Positions 44,896 through 56,479 of a DNA stretch of 64,000 nt are shown here, piece after piece. Numbering within the stretch: the first letter of the stretch is position 1; the number at the start of each line of letters is the position of its first letter. This stretch comes from Dermanyssus gallinae (Eukaryota; Arthropoda; Arachnida; Mesostigmata; Dermanyssidae). The stretch is from contig QVRM01000484.1 in assembly GCA_003439945.1 (NCBI GenBank), positions 372,001-436,000 on the forward strand, read 5' to 3'. The notes beneath the pieces are model-generated. The model saw only the letters and a list, made by a program, of their open reading frames with translations, ran no database searches and was not told the origin of the DNA. A program made the position numbers and the translations under genes.

Positions 44896-47800
44896 ATTAT
44901 TTCTTGCTAGAGACTTCTTCTTTGCCGTAGATAGCATTAGAACACATTGCTATTTTAATTGCTCAAAGTTTACTACCATCCAGCCATGATCATTACCCGG
45001 TTCTCCTATCTCTTTCTGGGAGCAGCGCGGTTGCTCAACCGCGTGTTGACTTGCCACCAAAACCAAGTAGAATTCTAACAAGGCTAACGTTGATATGTTC
45101 CTATGTCGCTTCCTTTTATACACGATGTCTCATGCTTAGCGGTTCATTATGCAGTCGACGTATGTCCGGCATTCAACTCTTTCAATAATACCCTGCATCT
45201 TATATAGGACAAATCCTTCGTGCAAGATGGGTCGGGTTTCCTTCTCTCCAGTTTTACGGCCGCTGCGTCGCAGGGTTAGTAAGTTATACCGCAGGCACCC
45301 TACGATGAACTCGGTGGACTTGAAAACCGCCAATTTGAAGAAACATCGCCGCTACCCCAAGCAATCCGCGCTGCTAGGACAGCATTAATCGCTTTGCATT
45401 AGATAGAAAGATATGTTTTATTATTCTTATGAGTGGTTTGCATTTGTACAGAGATTCACAGCTCCTCAAAGCCATTAAAGGCTAGCATTCTTTCGGAACT
45501 ATCTGCGGTACTGGTTAGCTTCGACAAAACGTTGGAAGACCCGATTGAAACTGAAAACGAAATAAACCGTTACCTCTCCACGTTAGGCAGTACTACGGTC
45601 GTTTACTTTGAGAATCGCAGGGATCTAAGAATCCCACTTGATGAGGTAGGGAAAAAATGGTGTTGTATTTGCATTCTCTGCTTTGTCTGTTTCTGAAGTT
45701 CTTGTTATCCTTCTTCGTCTTAACGAAGAGAATTGGAGTAGAGGTGTCATGGGTGCTTCTGCAAAATTGTTGAAACTAGCAGCTCGATCAATTGCAGGAC
45801 CTCTGAGTACCATTATATATCTTTCCTTTGAGTCTAACAGCATTCCATCACTGTTAAAGGCTGCGGCGGTGTCTCCTTTACTAACAAAAAGGTGAATATA
45901 AACGCGGAGCCAATTACGTTGATTAGATCTCAAATGTCATCGAGGGACTGGTATTGATCAGGCTAAATCGACATTTAGAGTCGACAAATTTCCTTTTGAC
46001 TAACAGTTCCACTTTCGCAGGGTGAAGTCAACTGACCTCGCGTGGGCCACTTATGGTAGCGGGTATCCAATTTTGCCGGGGTGTATTAGTTTTTCTCGCA
46101 GTCTTTCTTTCAGTCAGGCTGTTTTAATTTCCGTTATGTTCTAGATACTCGCTCAGCTGGGTTATTTCGAGCCGCCTGTGGTCTGGCTTATGTCCTTCCT
46201 CAACGAACCGAGACAGGTGTCACAAGCGGGTTCGACAGAGTCCAGAGGCAGCAGGTTGATATCGGTACCCCTAAAGGCTCGGTTCTTGGACCTTTTACGT
46301 TTCTTATCCATTTGAATTTAATTCTCAATTTGAATTGGGAATGTCGTGCTTTGTACAGGGGACACCCTGTGCAGAGTGGTATAAATTCACGTGTTTCTAC
46401 TTATAGTTGTTGTGTATTTACGATAATCTGCGCAAGTGAAGCGCAAGTTTTCACAGTATATTGAAGCCGAGGCCCTAGACACCGGAAGAAGGTAACAAAT
46501 CCCAGGGATTGGCGTCCGCAACGTATAGCGTCTTTAGAAATCAATCAACTCGCTTTTCTGAAATTCACACTTATGGTCTTTATGACATTTATTGCCAACC
46601 CCCTTGAGACGAAGTGGCCAGACAAGTACTGGCAGAAAGGCAATGCGCTTGATGGCACCCAGGTCGTGATAGCGACCACTATGTCATCTGCATACATTAC
46701 AACTACGGCTTTTCGGTACTCCTGTCGAATGAAGCCGACAAAGTCGGCAAACAGAAGAATGAAAGCGACACCGTAGCTTAGTGGGTCATCTTGCGGGGTG
46801 CCCACATCTTTTTGCGTTACCCACAAGACATCCTGTTTGCTCTGTAGCAAAATGTTTCTCTCAAAGAAGCTAGAAATCACGCTCGTTTGTCGAAGGCCAT
46901 GACGCAGTCTATAAAAAACAGCGTACACAATACCTCCGAGTTGGGCCACAGTTCATTCTATCTCTGATTAAATTACATGAATTACATCACGCGTTTGCCA
47001 AATTGCTCCGGCGGAATGCACTGGGCGACCCTCAATCCAGTTTATAATCAACTCGCAGAAGATCTTTTTGAGCGTTCTTTCAGATTTTATACCGAGGTAC
47101 ACGTTTGGGCCTCATCTGACCGTCATGCTTACCCTCAAATAGCAGAGAAAGCCTGGCAATGTACCAGAATTTTGACATTTGTTCCCCTGTTCAATACACT
47201 ATAGAAGAAATCACAAAGACAGTTTGTCAAGAGCTGCTAAAGCAGCGCCCAATACTCGTATACCTGGATTGGCTCCGCACTTTTTACCGCGCGAAGAGAG
47301 CGCGGCACGTGACTCACTTCCTTTGCATCAAAGGGAGTATTTATAGAATCATGTTCCAATGTGAGCGGTTACTCAATTAATGGATCCAGGCGTACCGTCT
47401 TGCAGTTATATAGAAGACCGGTTAGGTGACTTGTTACCTGTTCTGTAGGCTGAGGGCTTCCGTTGTGCTCTTTCGAGCAGTCGTATTTCCTCCCGCCTAG
47501 TGTATTCCCGCTTGTGATCAAAACATAGTTTTATGTAAGCTTTTCAGCTATTGAAGTAGTCAAGTTTGCGTCTGCCTTACAGCTGCGGTGAGCTTTTATC
47601 GTCACTTGGCGCAAGAGCTCAAAACCCCATGGTGGGCCAAATAGCAAGCTTAAGAAGAGCCACTGTCGTGATCACCTCTGTCCCGGTCTCTTTCACCTGA
47701 CGGCGCATCTCTCTACTTCTCTAGGAGCAAGCGTCCACATCATGATGCACCCCGAAGCTATCAATTTCTAAAAGTGAATGGTCGACATGCTCCGCAGCAA

Positions 47801-50631
47801 CCAACGTGGATCGCTTCGCTAGAGCTCAGCCTGAATACCCTCAAACAAAATACTGCGCGCTGTCAGAGTCCTGAAGCTTACACTAAATCCATGCTTTTGT
47901 TGGGAAGAAGTTGAACAGTGGCACAGTAGGTAAGTGTACATACAACTCATTCTTGCGCTTCGGTTGACTGCGGTTCTCTTATATTTAAGAACTCCTTCTG
48001 AATGATTCTAAGAGATGTGCACCTTATGTTAAATATTAAAATCAATCATTCCAGTATTATACGATACTAAAAAATCGATTATAAAAACTTAATTGCCAAA
48101 AATCGCTGGCCGAATGCTGAGCGTCACCGGCAATCATGAAGAATAAAAGCTACAGCCTTCGTAAATGCCTACTATCACGGATGATCAAACAAGAATGCTA
48201 TATTATGCTCCAGGAGCGCATACATGACCGGTCGTAAATCCCCGGTACGAACGATGAGCGGCCGCTAGGAATATTGGCTCAGTCATATTAGATTTGTGTT
48301 ATGCACAACATAAAAATACCTCATCATGACGTTGTTAGATTTCACATGGATTTTCGACGCCGGCTCGATTCGGCTACGACAAAAAGGAAAGCTCCTTGCG
48401 CCTGGGCAATGAACTAATGATCGACGCAGCGTTTCCGCGCTAAATTTCAACTGATATCCTTTAAAGCAAAAACTGCCATGTGGCCGGTTGTGCCGGTTGT
48501 GGCAGTGATTCTGGATCCCAGCTCCGCTAGAAAACTCCTTGTGATTTTTCTTATTGGGCCTAATGTCTCGGCTGGTACGATGCGGCCAACATGCAAGACA
48601 CGATGACGTTGTACACGAGGCAACGCCCTTCACCCCATAGAACTAGAGTGAGGCCGTCCGGACGCAATTGGCTGTTGACTGGCGTACCGACCGGCTTTTT
48701 GACTGCAGGCATGTGGGTCTTGAGAGCCTACCGGCGCTTCTCTTGCAAGCAAGAGCATGCTCACCCGTAGAACATGCCTGTAAGTCACATTTTGCACAGT
48801 TATGTTCGAAGCAGACTGATTCACCGTAACGCAGACTGGAGACGATGCAGAGTGTGATATTGTCCAGCATCGTCCCTAGCTGTGGTGAGGGAATGGCCTG
48901 AAGCCATTTTTGAAGCTAAGGTAAGACATACTAGACTACCTTTGCGGGGAGCGAGCTATTAGAAAGTACAACGTGTGGCGCTTACGCGCACAGATTAGCA
49001 GCAGCATTTTTTACAACCACCGCAAACGGAAGGTAAGGGTAAAATAGCGGAGTGATAGCCGAAAGCGGAGTGAAAGCCAAAAGAAGACTATACAGGCATG
49101 AATATATCCCGACCAATCAATACGTTCCTAAAGTGTTAGAGATTATTGAATGTAACACGTGCGTATACTACACATAGAGGGTGCGGCAGCCAGTGTCACC
49201 TCAATAAAAATGTTTCTCCGCGCTAATATGAGAGCGTGCATGTAGCGCCGCAAGGCTCTCCTTCCTCCACCATACAGGACACCAAGAATGGTGGTGAACT
49301 ATCCAAGAAAACGTTTAGTGATGATGCCTTCCTTACTATCGAACAAACGGTAAACCGACAAATTGCCATGTACGAATCAGGGACAGTCAGAGAAAAACCA
49401 TAATAGTGACTAATTTAAGATCACTCGGGTACAGGGGCTGAGTCTGTTACGGCTTGGGCTGGGATAACTATCTCGGATACAGCCTATACACCTTCCGACA
49501 GTACTCTGTTTGTTCACATAAAGCAAATGAAACTCGAGGTGGCTTTGCGACAACGTTTTTGTTAAGAGCAATAGCCATTAAATAGACAAGCAATAAACAC
49601 GGGTGTTTACTGTGACCAGCTCGATCAAGCTTTTGCCGCTCTCCAAAGGAATAGACACACTCTCATAAATGGAACGGGCATAATCTTTCACTAAAACAAC
49701 GCGAGGCCGTAAATAAGTTTACCCAGCCTCCGCTGGATAGCAAGCTTCCATTGGAAAACTTTGCTGCATCCACCGTACGCTCGGACCACTACCTATTTAG
49801 ATGTCGACAAAACAATCTACAGGGAAAAAATAAATTACCTTTACCAGAAGCAGTAAAACACATATGAGACATTCCTCGGTATGCAGGGCCAGAATTATTT
49901 CCCATAGGAATCGATAGTCTGGCCAAGAGACGGAGAACGGTTGCGGCTAACATTGGCTAGTACTTTTTGAATGAATATGTCAAATAACGCCTTCGATTCT
50001 TAAAATAATTTTACATTTGAAAAATTCCACTTAATCTCTGTCATATATATATATATATATATAATCAAACGCTACACAATAGGTGATTTGATACACATTT
50101 ACCAAACACATACACATGCATGTGCACAAATGTATTAATCATAGTTAGACGTTAGCTCAGAATGCAACAATTGTGATGCCTATCTAGAATGCTTAACCTA
50201 TAAACTACCCTGTTGAACTTTAAACGTCGCTTTGGCATGCTTTACTTGTCACTCTGTTTGCCATGTACGCGACGCCTTCATGGAAATCTCGTCGCCAAAG
50301 TTTGCCGTTATGGATATGCTGCTTTCGATTAAACTTTGGAAAAAGACTACACTTAGTCCCCCTCTCCGCTCCGTCACGCTCATGGAGTCAATTGGACTGG
50401 CGCAGACGGTATTGTGCACTGGCGATAACACTCAACAGCAAGCACAGTCATGGTCGTGTGAACTCACCGAGCGATCACGGAGAAATCGAACTTTCTGTCG
50501 GGCTCATACCGCTTCAGGATGGCCTGCTGCGTCAACTCCGCTGTACAGATCATTGTGGTGTATGTTGTCACGTTGGCGAGCAGGGGCCGCGCGCGAAAGA
50601 CAACGCGAATCTTGCTCAGCAGGCCGGACAT
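44115..50631 (-). CDS. Mpv17/PMP22-family membrane protein, three exons found, 3' end missing
   Basis: Minus-strand exons 50468-50631, 44498-44658 and 44115-44185 join in phase (2+1, 1+2, 0) to give 132 residues beginning MSGLLSKIRVVFRARPLLAN. Family features: the RPLLANVTTY..AELTQQ N-terminal helix, an IYGPTLFYFYRALDRALP block matching the GP..H.WY..LD..P signature, a Lys..DQ block (LQKALIDQSVLS), and MKAKWWPTYK matching the conserved WW..YK. Members are small four-helix proteins of the mitochondrial inner or peroxisomal membrane. The N-terminus most resembles the MPV17L2 type. The usual length is about 180-220, so roughly 50-60 C-terminal residues are missing. Intron 1 (5.8 kb) contains retrotransposon relics. 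Confidence 0.8.
44498..44658 (-). CDS. Mpv17-like exon 2
   Basis: Acceptor CCGGAATCAG|T after a pyrimidine-rich stretch. Encodes R/YMVIGSCIYGPTLFYFY, RALDRALPAK and LQKALIDQSVL..LLVAFYT, ending ACAG|GTATGA. Contains the family's GP...FY..LD signature. 161 nt, one base contributed to the codon at each edge. Confidence 0.85.
44776..44830. repeat. Imperfect inverted repeat (hairpin) beside a TA array
   Basis: Arms AAAAAGTTTTTCGGTTTTG (44776-44794) and CAAACAACCGAAAAAACTTT (44811-44830) are complementary over about 17 bases with a single-base offset. It sits in intron 1 of the Mpv17-like gene, just upstream of exon 2. Confidence 0.65.
44842..44892. repeat. (AT)n microsatellite in Mpv17-like intron 1
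   Basis: About 50 bases of pure AT repeat. Confidence 0.95.
45433..46335 (+). mobile_element. CR1/Jockey-like reverse transcriptase relic
   Basis: In order: DPIETENEINRYLSTLGST (pre-RT region), a frame change, GASAKLLKLAARSIAGPLS then SLLKAAAVSPLLTK (the G.D.IS.KLLK...W..A.V.P..K blocks), LAQLGYFEPPVVWLMSFLNE, and IGTPKGSVLGPFTFLIH (degenerate G.PQGS.LGP..F). Frames shift at least three times. It lies antisense in intron 1 of the Mpv17-like gene. A basic open frame just upstream (45.23-45.39 kb) might belong to it. Confidence 0.75.
46410..47800 (-). mobile_element. Family A non-LTR retrotransposon, copy 2 (degraded)
   Basis: Minus-strand blocks parallel copy 3: FGVHHDVD, REMRRQVKE, KLDYFN..KAYIKLCFDHKR, YTRREEI, then VGTPQDDPLSYGVAF, KAVVVMYADDIVVA, LAINVIKTISVNFRK, and CGRQSLGFVTFFRCLG near 46.5 kb. 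The 134-codon frame at 46545-46949 is its longest open part. Multiple frameshifts; the first part of the endonuclease is missing. Sense-oriented within intron 1 of the Mpv17-like gene. Confidence 0.78.
47801..50467. other. Rest of Mpv17-like intron 1
   Basis: No gene recognised. Minus-strand frames at 48.28-48.87 kb are unassigned. A short VRSDHYLF match near 49.78 kb on the plus strand could be a faint endonuclease relic. A small AT microsatellite sits at about 50043-50063. Confidence 0.5.
50468..50631 (-). CDS. Mpv17-like exon 1
   Basis: ATG at 50631 (context AAGATGT, A at -3) to a strong donor GCTCG|GTGAGT. It encodes 54 codons plus two bases: MSGLLSKIRVVFRARPLLAN then VTTYTTMICTAELTQQAILK and KFDFSVIA. 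The first transmembrane helix lies at about residues 15-35. Overlapping plus-strand frames are shadows. Confidence 0.8.
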
Positions 50632-51411
50632 CTTAACTGGCCGAAACAGAAAAATAGTCGATGACTAGGAGATTGAGACGACTGTATATGTTGACGCTAC
50701 AGCCAACGAGTCAATTCACGCAGCACAAACACTACTCCTACGGTACGCGATAACGCTCTCGTACAACTCGTAACACTTCCCTCAGATTCCCGTCTTAGTC
50801 TGCCGATCTTTTCGCACGAATTAAACGTACTGTATGTCACGCCAGCGCAAACGAATGGTAACGCAGAACGGGTGGGGGCGCGGATTGGGGTAGGATGATG
50901 GTCACGGCCCCGACTGTACTCTAGGCTGTACGACAATCCTGGCCAGAGAGCGTACGACAGTGGATGGAGCATGAATCGAGATGGGCCTGTCCGTCATTGA
51001 CGCGTGTGAGCGGTGGCGAGGTTAAACAAGACCAATCATCTGTGGTTGCTGCACACATGCGCCGCCGACAGTTTAACAACAGCAACAGCAACAACAACCA
51101 CAACCCGGCGGCTTCTCTTACCACTTTGTTGCTGCTCATGCTAATACGACCACTGATACCACAACGACTGTTGCTGCTGCTGCTGGTACACATACAATGA
51201 CGGCAACATTGCTCTGTTACTCAACTAGATCATATTCTCTAGGACACAGGAGCAGACACAATTGGGAGCGCGAACATGATGCGAGCGCTGAGCGACCGTC
51301 ACGATCACGAGAGGGTGGTGGCGTGAAACAGCGAACACGGCGCACAGAACACCGACAGACGCTACACGGGGTGGCGGGCGGCCACGGCCCGAATCAAACC
51401 GCCGGCCTGCA

Positions 51412-51432
51412 GGGGGGGGGGCGGGGGGGGGG
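51412..51432 (+). repeat. Poly(G) tract, quadruplex candidate
   Basis: Two runs of about ten G separated by a single C, enough for a G-quadruplex on the plus strand. Length is error-prone in sequencing. Confidence 0.8.
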
Positions 51433-51723
51433 CGATAAACGAACGGACGGACGCAGGGGCGTTCAGACAGACCCACGGTCGTATCAACTTCAACGACGGT
51501 GGTGGTGATGGTGGTGGTGGTGGCGCCGCCGCTACTGTTGCAGCCGCCTCTGGAGGTGCTAGCGGCCTCTGGTGATGTCTGGCGCCAACGTTGACGGTGA
51601 TCCGACGGAAACAGCCGCCGCCGGGCAGTCGCGACCGCCGATGCTGACGTCGATCGGTTCGTAACGATGTTGTACACGTTACGAATACTGCAGATTTTGC
51701 CGATGATGTTGTAGCTCTTTGTC

Positions 51724-51925
51724 GTGGCGGTTGTTGTTGTGGCTCTTGTTTCTGTTATTGTTGTTGTGGCTGCCGTTGTTGTTGTTGTGGCTGTTGCTGT
51801 TGATGTTTCTGTTGCTGTCGTTGTTGTTGTTGTCTTGATTGTTTCTTTCCATGGAGAAACAAGAGAACAGGCTTATTGTTGTTGTTGCTACTGCTGCTGC
51901 TGCTGCTACTGTTGTTTTCCTCGAT
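51724..51925 (+). repeat. GTT/GCT trinucleotide-rich region
   Basis: Interrupted GTT repeats giving way to GCT repeats. The poly-Gln and poly-Val frames across it are by-products. Confidence 0.85.
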
Positions 51926-52291
51926 GCTATGTGGAAGACGATGACGATGCATAACCATCAACCAGTCTGGACAGCCAGCAACAATGCGGAGTGTCGTGAA
52001 TTGCTAGCTTACTAATGTCCCTAGACAGACACATCGACCAACCGACCGAGACACAGACAGCTAGCTAATCGACCGACCAACCACCCGCCTAGACGAACTG
52101 ATTCGGCCTTGTGAACGCTGGCGACTGGGTTGGCAGCTACAGCAGCAGCAGCGACGTCGTCGCCGTCGTCGTCGTCAACGGCCGACCGACGTTTCGCCGT
52201 CGACACGCGTCGCCGTTCGCTCCTGTCTTTCTCCGCCGCTCTATCTCTCTGTCTATCCCTGTAGTTCTGCCTCCTTATTCGCCCTCTTTCG

Positions 52292-52295
<4 letters not shown>

Positions 52296-52335
<40 letters not shown>

Positions 52336-52336
52336 C
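52296..52336 (+). repeat. Compound (CT)n(AT)n microsatellite
   Basis: CT tract of about 15 bases followed by about 27 bases of AT. Confidence 0.93.
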
Positions 52337-52472
52337 TTGCGCGCTCTCTCTCATTGTTTTCCTTTATCTCTCTTCCCCCTCGCTCTTTCTCGGTGCCTCC
52401 GTATCGGTCTCCCGGTGGCGCGCGTGGTTCTCCACATGGAGCGCCCGTCTGCCAGATCGCAACGTTGACTCT

Positions 52473-52577
52473 CGTAGTAGTAGTAGTGGTAGTAGCAGTA
52501 GTAAAAGAAGTAGTAGTAGTAGTAATATTTGTAGTATTGGTAGTAGTAGTAATAGTCGTCGTGGTAGTAGTGTTAAT
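52473..52577 (+). repeat. (GTA)n trinucleotide repeat
   Basis: GTA units with GTG, GCA and AAT interruptions over about 100 bases. Confidence 0.9.
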
Positions 52578-52885
52578 AATGATCTCTCTGTCTATGGAAA
52601 GAACCGTAGTCGCCGACGTTGCGCGACTCTTTCGCATCGACGAACCGCGCATGCGTATCCAATACTCCAACAACATGATGACGATAATCAAGATAATTGG
52701 AATGACAGCAATGATGATAATGATGTAATTAGTGATCGGACGTCGAATTTTTAACGCGCGTTAACAGTACTTATACATAATGGTCACGTTTACGCACGGC
52801 TAATGTAATCTACATTGATCTACACCGGGATTAACTGGCTGACATAACAACACGAGACCGTTTTGCAGCACGAAGCGCTAACACC

Positions 52886-52912
52886 ATATATATATATATA
52901 TATATATATATG
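52886..52912. repeat. (AT)n microsatellite
   Basis: About 27 bases of AT about 80 bp beyond the end of the retroelement that follows. Confidence 0.93.
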
Positions 52913-52993
52913 GGTTGATATTATTGTTTGTTGCATGTTAAACAATGTTAGAGTTGTAAGGTTTGAACGTATTATCGAAATTCTTTTAAATAA

Positions 52994-54930
52994 TTACTTT
53001 ACTCCGTAATACCTAAAATATATACCTCTCCAAACGACCAAAGAAAACGCTTGCCTCAAGAATTGACCTCTATTCGGTCGCTTGTGACCTCCTGAATTCG
53101 TTTTCTCAATTATTCGAGAAATACTTCGGTTTCCTTGCTGATTGTTCCTAGTGTCATCATGGCAGCAGGCACAAAAAACATATCCTGTTTCCAGTCCAGC
53201 ATATTTCTTCCATTTTCTGGCGTCCGCGTGCTTTGTTACCCACCCCGGCTCAGTTGAGTTATGCTGTGAGTAAAAAGCCGCGGTTGTGCACGAAATCGCT
53301 GCATCCCAAGCTAAGGACTTCCCATGTGACCATAATATAATGGTCACCCAATTAGGTCTTGCTTTGCCAGCGGACACTAAACCTCACGGTTCTAATGTAG
53401 AGGGTATACCAGTTTTCCTAAGAGAATACCAGTTCTCTTATAATTACAATTTTTAGTTACGATACTCCTTTTTTTGTTTTTGAGCTCATCTAGGTCATCT
53501 GGGGTGCCCTCCTAAAGGACCCGGATCCAGCATGGTTCTGGTAGTGTCCCGTGCTTTACCCTGTTTTATTTTTTATTTGTGGTAGAACTGCCTCCTCCAA
53601 TAACAAAACTGCCACCGGATCAAATCGAAAAAAATGAAGCAGCGTAGCAGACAGGGGCTAGCAAGATCAATAACATGTTTTCTTCCAGACTACCTTCACG
53701 TATTGAAAGACTTGCCCTCTACCAGGTCTTCTCTACTAGGCGGACACTAAGGACTTCACTAAGTATGTCCCTGCTAACGTCATCATACGCGATTAATTCT
53801 TCAGGGCAAAGGAAGGCAGGACATGTACGCAGTGTGTAGTTTGGAGATATGACTCCAGGCTATATCTCCAAATGCACAGCGCAGACTGAAGATGCATGCT
53901 TGTCAGTCGTGGACGAGTTTTTGTGAGTGCCTCTTTTTTCATAGAGAGTATGTGAAATTCCATCTCGCTTCACGGGGAACTTGAAAACTTCTAAAATAAT
54001 TAGGCTCTACACGCGTGATACCAAGGAGTATTTCTGTGACCTTCTGAAGTGCTTTCTCTCTCTCCTGAAGCTAGTCCCCGACAGCAGCAATCTCCATTTT
54101 TGAAGCATTTAGTGTCAGTTTTCCATCTTCTTCAAACTGCAGCACTCTCAATACTTGCAGGGCCGGCAAGCGTGGCGTCATCTAGATACCATACGTTGAA
54201 GGGGCTCTGTAATTGAGATACTAGATCTGATATACCGAGACTGAATGCCTGCTTCCGAACGTAATGTTAAAGTTGTGCCCCAGATTAAGAGTGAGGAATC
54301 TCTGTAACCTTGTCAGACCATAGACAAAAGCTTTGGACGTTTATCTCTGCATTTTATATCCTGTCCTTTCCCAACGTACTAAATGCATTGCAAAAATCAA
54401 GTCTAACCAGAACCCTTACTTAGCCCTCAGTCTCCAAGAGGGCGCGCAAAGCATGTATGTGTGCTTCTGCACCGCCTTTTACAGCCACTCCAACCTGATG
54501 TGGCAAAATGGCTGTCGAAATTGCCTTCTTATTTGTCGCCATTGCTATATTTAGAGCAGCCCTACGCAAAGTCAGTACACAAGCTATGGGCCTTATAAAG
54601 TTGTTTTTTTTTCTTAATAGCTGTTAGAATTGCACCGTAGAATACTGGTAGAAAAAACCTAAGTAAAGTACCGTTTAACACTCTGCCTAGGCATATATAT
54701 TATATGTTCAGATAATTTAGCAGGCAGACAACGAAACGTTTGATCCAACATATTGCGCAGAGGACGTGGTCGCAGTCTCTCCAGTCCGGCCCCGCTTGCA
54801 ACTGGGAATGAGCGAGTTGCCTTTAAGATCGCAGAGTTTTCGACGCTCTCACACAATCCAACTGTAGGTTGTTCGAAGTTTTCTAAGCGCGCCTGATAGA
54901 CGGCCGGAGGTGGCGAGTGTTTGTTTCTTA
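52994..54930 (-). mobile_element. Family C non-LTR retroelement relic with WYLDD-type reverse transcriptase
   Basis: Read 5' to 3' on the minus strand: ATRSFPVASGAGLERLRPRP and MLDQTFRCLPAKL (54.66-54.86 kb), HQVGVAVKGGAEAHIHALRA and LVRLDFCNAFSTLGKD (54.35-54.50 kb), then SLGISDLVSQLQSPFNVWYL running into the catalytic LDDATLAG (near 54.2 kb), LTLNASKMEIAAVGD, and a C-terminal block RPNWVTIILWSHGKSLAWDA..VFCACCHDD (127-codon frame 52994-53377). This YLDD-type RT with a downstream LAWD domain recurs in many invertebrate genomes. Many stops and frameshifts. I found no endonuclease. Clade unassigned. Confidence 0.75.
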
Positions 54931-54939
54931 ATTCACGCT

Positions 54940-56470
54940 CTGTGCGGGATTTACGTGGTGCAAATGTGTCTGATGACAGCAGGGTTCTTTTTGAAATAAG
55001 AGCGGATATGCCAATATGTCATACCAATGTGGCTGGCTGGACATCACTTCACAAATATGCAGTTCTGAGAGGAAGATGGTTCGCAGAAAAATTGGGCATA
55101 CTGGCATGTTCGAAAAAAAATTCCATCTAACATTGGCTAACCGAAAAGAAATTATGATATTGAATAGAAATATAAAATAAAAAAAAATTGTATTGAAGTT
55201 CCCAAAAAAGGAGCTCTTGGTATATCTCAATGTTTAGCTTTTCCAAACCCCTCCTCACCCCCAATGTCGGCAGAGTCCTATTTTAGCAGAAAGAGGGGCA
55301 TTAGTGGCTGACGTGCAATCTGTACTTGGCAGTATTCGATGTAATGAACGATACAAAAATAATAATCAGAACTAGGTGAACATCGGTATATCACATGATC
55401 ACATGTTTGTCTTGCACGTTTTCACTTACGGGATACACATAGATATGCCATGTACGCTTTCACTCAATTTAGCCTAGGGCAACGCGTCGATCCGCGAAGG
55501 TGGCGTCTACGTGAGCCCGTGCCGCAACGTAGTTGTGTGCTGTTGCTTCATCAAGCGAATATTCTTTAAAAAAATGCCCGTAGTTCTGATAAGAACCTGC
55601 TCACTCATACGTGGAACCTTCCCCCATTTAACCTTTTGAAAAGTCCATGAGGGCCTTTAAGATTGTTTTTTTTAGCTTTATCAAATACGGTCTTTATTTT
55701 TATCATTTTACCTATATTTAGCTTGTATGAGATCTAGATAACCCAAGAGTAATTTTTAGCACGTCGTAAACTATTGTTCCTCGGCAAACGATGGAAGGTA
55801 GACGATTATCAACTTTAACCCTACACCCAACCAATTGAATATGATTTTTTAATATAACAGACATACTTATTTAACATATATTCAGTACAAAAAATGTATC
55901 GACGCTCGCAATGGGTCTTAAGACCTGTGGCACGAAAATTCTCGTTAACAAAATTGTGCAGTTGTTTGGCAGCTGAAATCTATGCATTTTTATTACTTAG
56001 CAAATTGAAGGTATTTAGCCAGATTTGAAATACCGCTTATTTTAACACAATGTGATGGTATTCAAATACGGCTAATGCTATGTGTCATGGGATATTTCAA
56101 TCGTTGCACGGATAGCTTTTATACACGTACTGGCAGGTTGTATGCGATCTCTTAAACGCTTTACTTATTTCCCATAAGCGCAGCAACAGTCTTGATATAT
56201 TTAATGATGTCCGTCGTCATAAATGTATGATCAGGGAAATGTAAAGTTTTATAAATGTTATAAAAAAGAACCACAACGCGTAAGTAGAGAAAATCGGTAA
56301 TAGTGTTTAGTTGCTAGACCTATTATATATGACATAGAGTATTGCTTGTTCTAAACCTCCTTCAAACTAGCTCTGTCGAACACAATAGATAGAAATCAGA
56401 AACAAAATAAGCAATCTTCTATCGGAGACAAAAACTTATAATGCAAGAATTACAGAGACACGATCATGTA
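54940..56470. other. Gene-free AT-rich stretch
   Basis: No recognisable feature; AT-rich, short open frames only. Confidence 0.5.
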
Positions 56471-56479
56471 CAATTCTCG

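Larger units (their letters stand above)
50632..52990. other. Microsatellite-rich stretch upstream of the Mpv17-like gene
   Basis: Contains a G-tract (51412-51432), GTT/GCT-rich sequence (51.72-51.92 kb), a compound CT/AT repeat (52.30 kb), GTA repeats (52.48-52.58 kb) and a TA repeat (52886-52912). The Mpv17-like promoter probably lies within the first few hundred bases above 50631, but I see no clear core element. Confidence 0.5.

Noticed and set aside
45149..45388. Basic plus-strand frame (RRRVSKLYRRHP..)
   Set aside because: Might be the pre-RT part of the adjoining CR1-like relic, but no clear match; not listed separately.
47159..47380. Plus-strand frame resembling a minus-strand frame at 61.96-62.19 kb
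   Set aside because: Both are antisense shadows of family A; the resemblance merely confirms that 46.4-47.8 kb and 60.8-63.2 kb are copies of one element.
49600..49830. VRSDHYLF on the plus strand as an endonuclease end motif
   Set aside because: Only one short motif, with no other endonuclease or RT block nearby.
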